The notes beneath the pieces were generated by a model. That model saw only the letters and a list, made by a program, of their open reading frames with translations. It was not told the DNA's origin and did not search any database. DNA of 64,000 nt from Armatimonas sp043757465. Lineage in GTDB: Bacteria > Armatimonadota > Armatimonadia > Armatimonadales > Armatimonadaceae. Numbering within the stretch: position 1 is the stretch's first letter; each line of letters starts with the position of its first letter. This document shows, piece after piece, positions 63,551 through 64,000 of this stretch. Location of the stretch: positions 10,472 through 74,471 of the forward strand of contig NZ_JAYVPL010000041.1 in the NCBI RefSeq assembly GCF_043757465.1. Reading direction: 5' to 3'. Position numbers and translations under genes: made by a program.

Positions 63551-64000
63551 CTAGCACAGGGTTTTATTGAGGTTGTCCAGCACGCGCCGGAGATAGCCGC
63601 GTGTGGCCGCCACTTCTTGCATACCGTCGAGGGCCGCATCTGTCTCCCCGCCATCGTAGGCGGTGAAGAGCTGACTCAGTCGTGCTTTGAGAGTAGCATA
63701 GGCTTCGGTGAATTCGACGTGTGCTGCTTCCAAGTTCGTTCGCTGGCTCGCGTCACCGTCCTGGAACTCCATCAGCGCCTCTTGCAGCTCCATCACGGTG
63801 GCAAAAAGTGCTTTGGGTGGCTTGGAGTCGCGCAGCTCGCCTAGCTTCACACTTCGCTCTCGGCGGAGCAGATACTCGGCGCGGGTGAATGGGTCTTTGA
63901 GGATGCGGTACGCATCGTTGACAAGCGCCGTTGAGGTGAGCGCGTCGTCCTGGGTCTCGGCAGTGGCGGCGGCAAAGCGATCCGGATGAAAACGCCGCGA
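63551..64000 (-). CDS. hscB: Fe-S cluster co-chaperone HscB (5' partial)
   Basis: The last 149 codons of a J-protein; the reading frame is open to the window end. The first visible residues are SRRFHPDRFAAATAETQDD with the HPD motif of DnaJ domains, followed by TALVNDAYRILKDPFTRAEYLL, the HscB/Jac1 signature, and the C-terminal three-helix bundle that binds IscU (LGELRDSKPPKALFATVMELQEALMEF). HscB delivers the IscU scaffold to the HscA chaperone in Fe-S assembly. Convergent with the nucleotidase-like gene, 2 bp between stops. Start beyond the window. Confidence 0.92.
   Translation of the reverse strand, partial: SRRFHPDRFAAATAETQDDALTSTALVNDAYRILKDPFTRAEYLLRRERSVKLGELRDSKPPKALFATVMELQEALMEFQDGDASQRTNLEAAHVEFTEAYATLKARLSQLFTAYDGGETDAALDGMQEVAATRGYLRRVLDNLNKTLC

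Noticed and set aside
1..64000. CRISPR arrays, tRNA, rRNA, transposases and prophage genes
   Set aside because: None seen on either strand by inspection; no regularly spaced repeats, no CCA-acceptor cloverleaf pattern and no transposase-like protein.

Overview
The window is 64 kb of GC-rich bacterial chromosome, coding on both strands with no tRNA, rRNA, phage, IS or CRISPR seen. The gene set suggests a free-living, Gram-negative-type bacterium with a PEP-CTERM/exosortase system, Tat-exported Gfo/Idh/MocA oxidoreductases, CRTAC1 (FG-GAP/UnbV) and PhyH proteins, HEAT-repeat proteins and a T-box-controlled valS. My best guess is Armatimonadota; Planctomycetota, Verrucomicrobiota or Chloroflexota cannot be excluded from the sequence alone. 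Many genes have a TANNNT -10 box 5-9 nt before the start codon and no Shine-Dalgarno, which points to widespread leaderless transcription.

Layout. 1-10.7 kb (+): end of an ABC-2/M1-peptidase membrane protein, a large unknown exported protein, two Tat-signal Gfo/Idh/MocA oxidoreductases, an exported HEAT protein, a discoidin-like protein, a GT39-type membrane protein and an EF-hand/DUF1905/YdeI fusion. 10.7-13.9 kb (-): overlapping operon of an SDR, a CAP-domain protein and an MFS transporter. 14-18.2 kb (+): a phosphoribosyltransferase, a PEP-CTERM protein and an overlapping adenylate-cyclase/ATPase/TPR protein.

18.3-35.4 kb (-) is the most unusual part: one tightly packed, probably co-transcribed unit of about 17 kb. 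In order of transcription it holds a TPR-like membrane protein, a small membrane protein, two copies of a three-gene cassette (exosortase-like membrane protein, EpsI-like protein, lipoprotein), a family 2 glycosyltransferase, a stand-alone A-PCP protein, a 2787-residue PKS-NRPS (KS-AT-ACP-aminotransferase-C-A-PCP-TE) and an Sfp-type phosphopantetheinyl transferase. Both exosortase-like proteins have lost the catalytic Cys and His. A complete exosortase-EpsI fusion (Cys, Arg and His present) is transcribed divergently next door at 35.9 kb. The assembly line predicts a short product in which an amino acid is extended by malonate, transaminated at the beta-keto carbon and joined to a Val-like residue.

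37.6-64 kb is mostly housekeeping: purN, an esterase, mfd, T-box-valS, folC, a pilin-like protein, a hydrolase, an M14 peptidase, an ECF sigma/putative anti-sigma/dnaN run, gmk, an esterase, an RnfD-like protein with CRTAC1, a KdgD-like aldolase, PhyH, RmlD-like reductase, citrate synthase, a TolB-like protein, DUF2231, prfB with its programmed +1 frameshift, a 5'-nucleotidase C-terminal domain protein and the end of hscB.

Two genome-scale signals cut across these regions: leaderless promoters, some built on the stop codon of the previous gene, and GC-rich palindromic elements of about 25-45 bp inserted in frame in protein linkers (NRPS, ValRS, Mfd).
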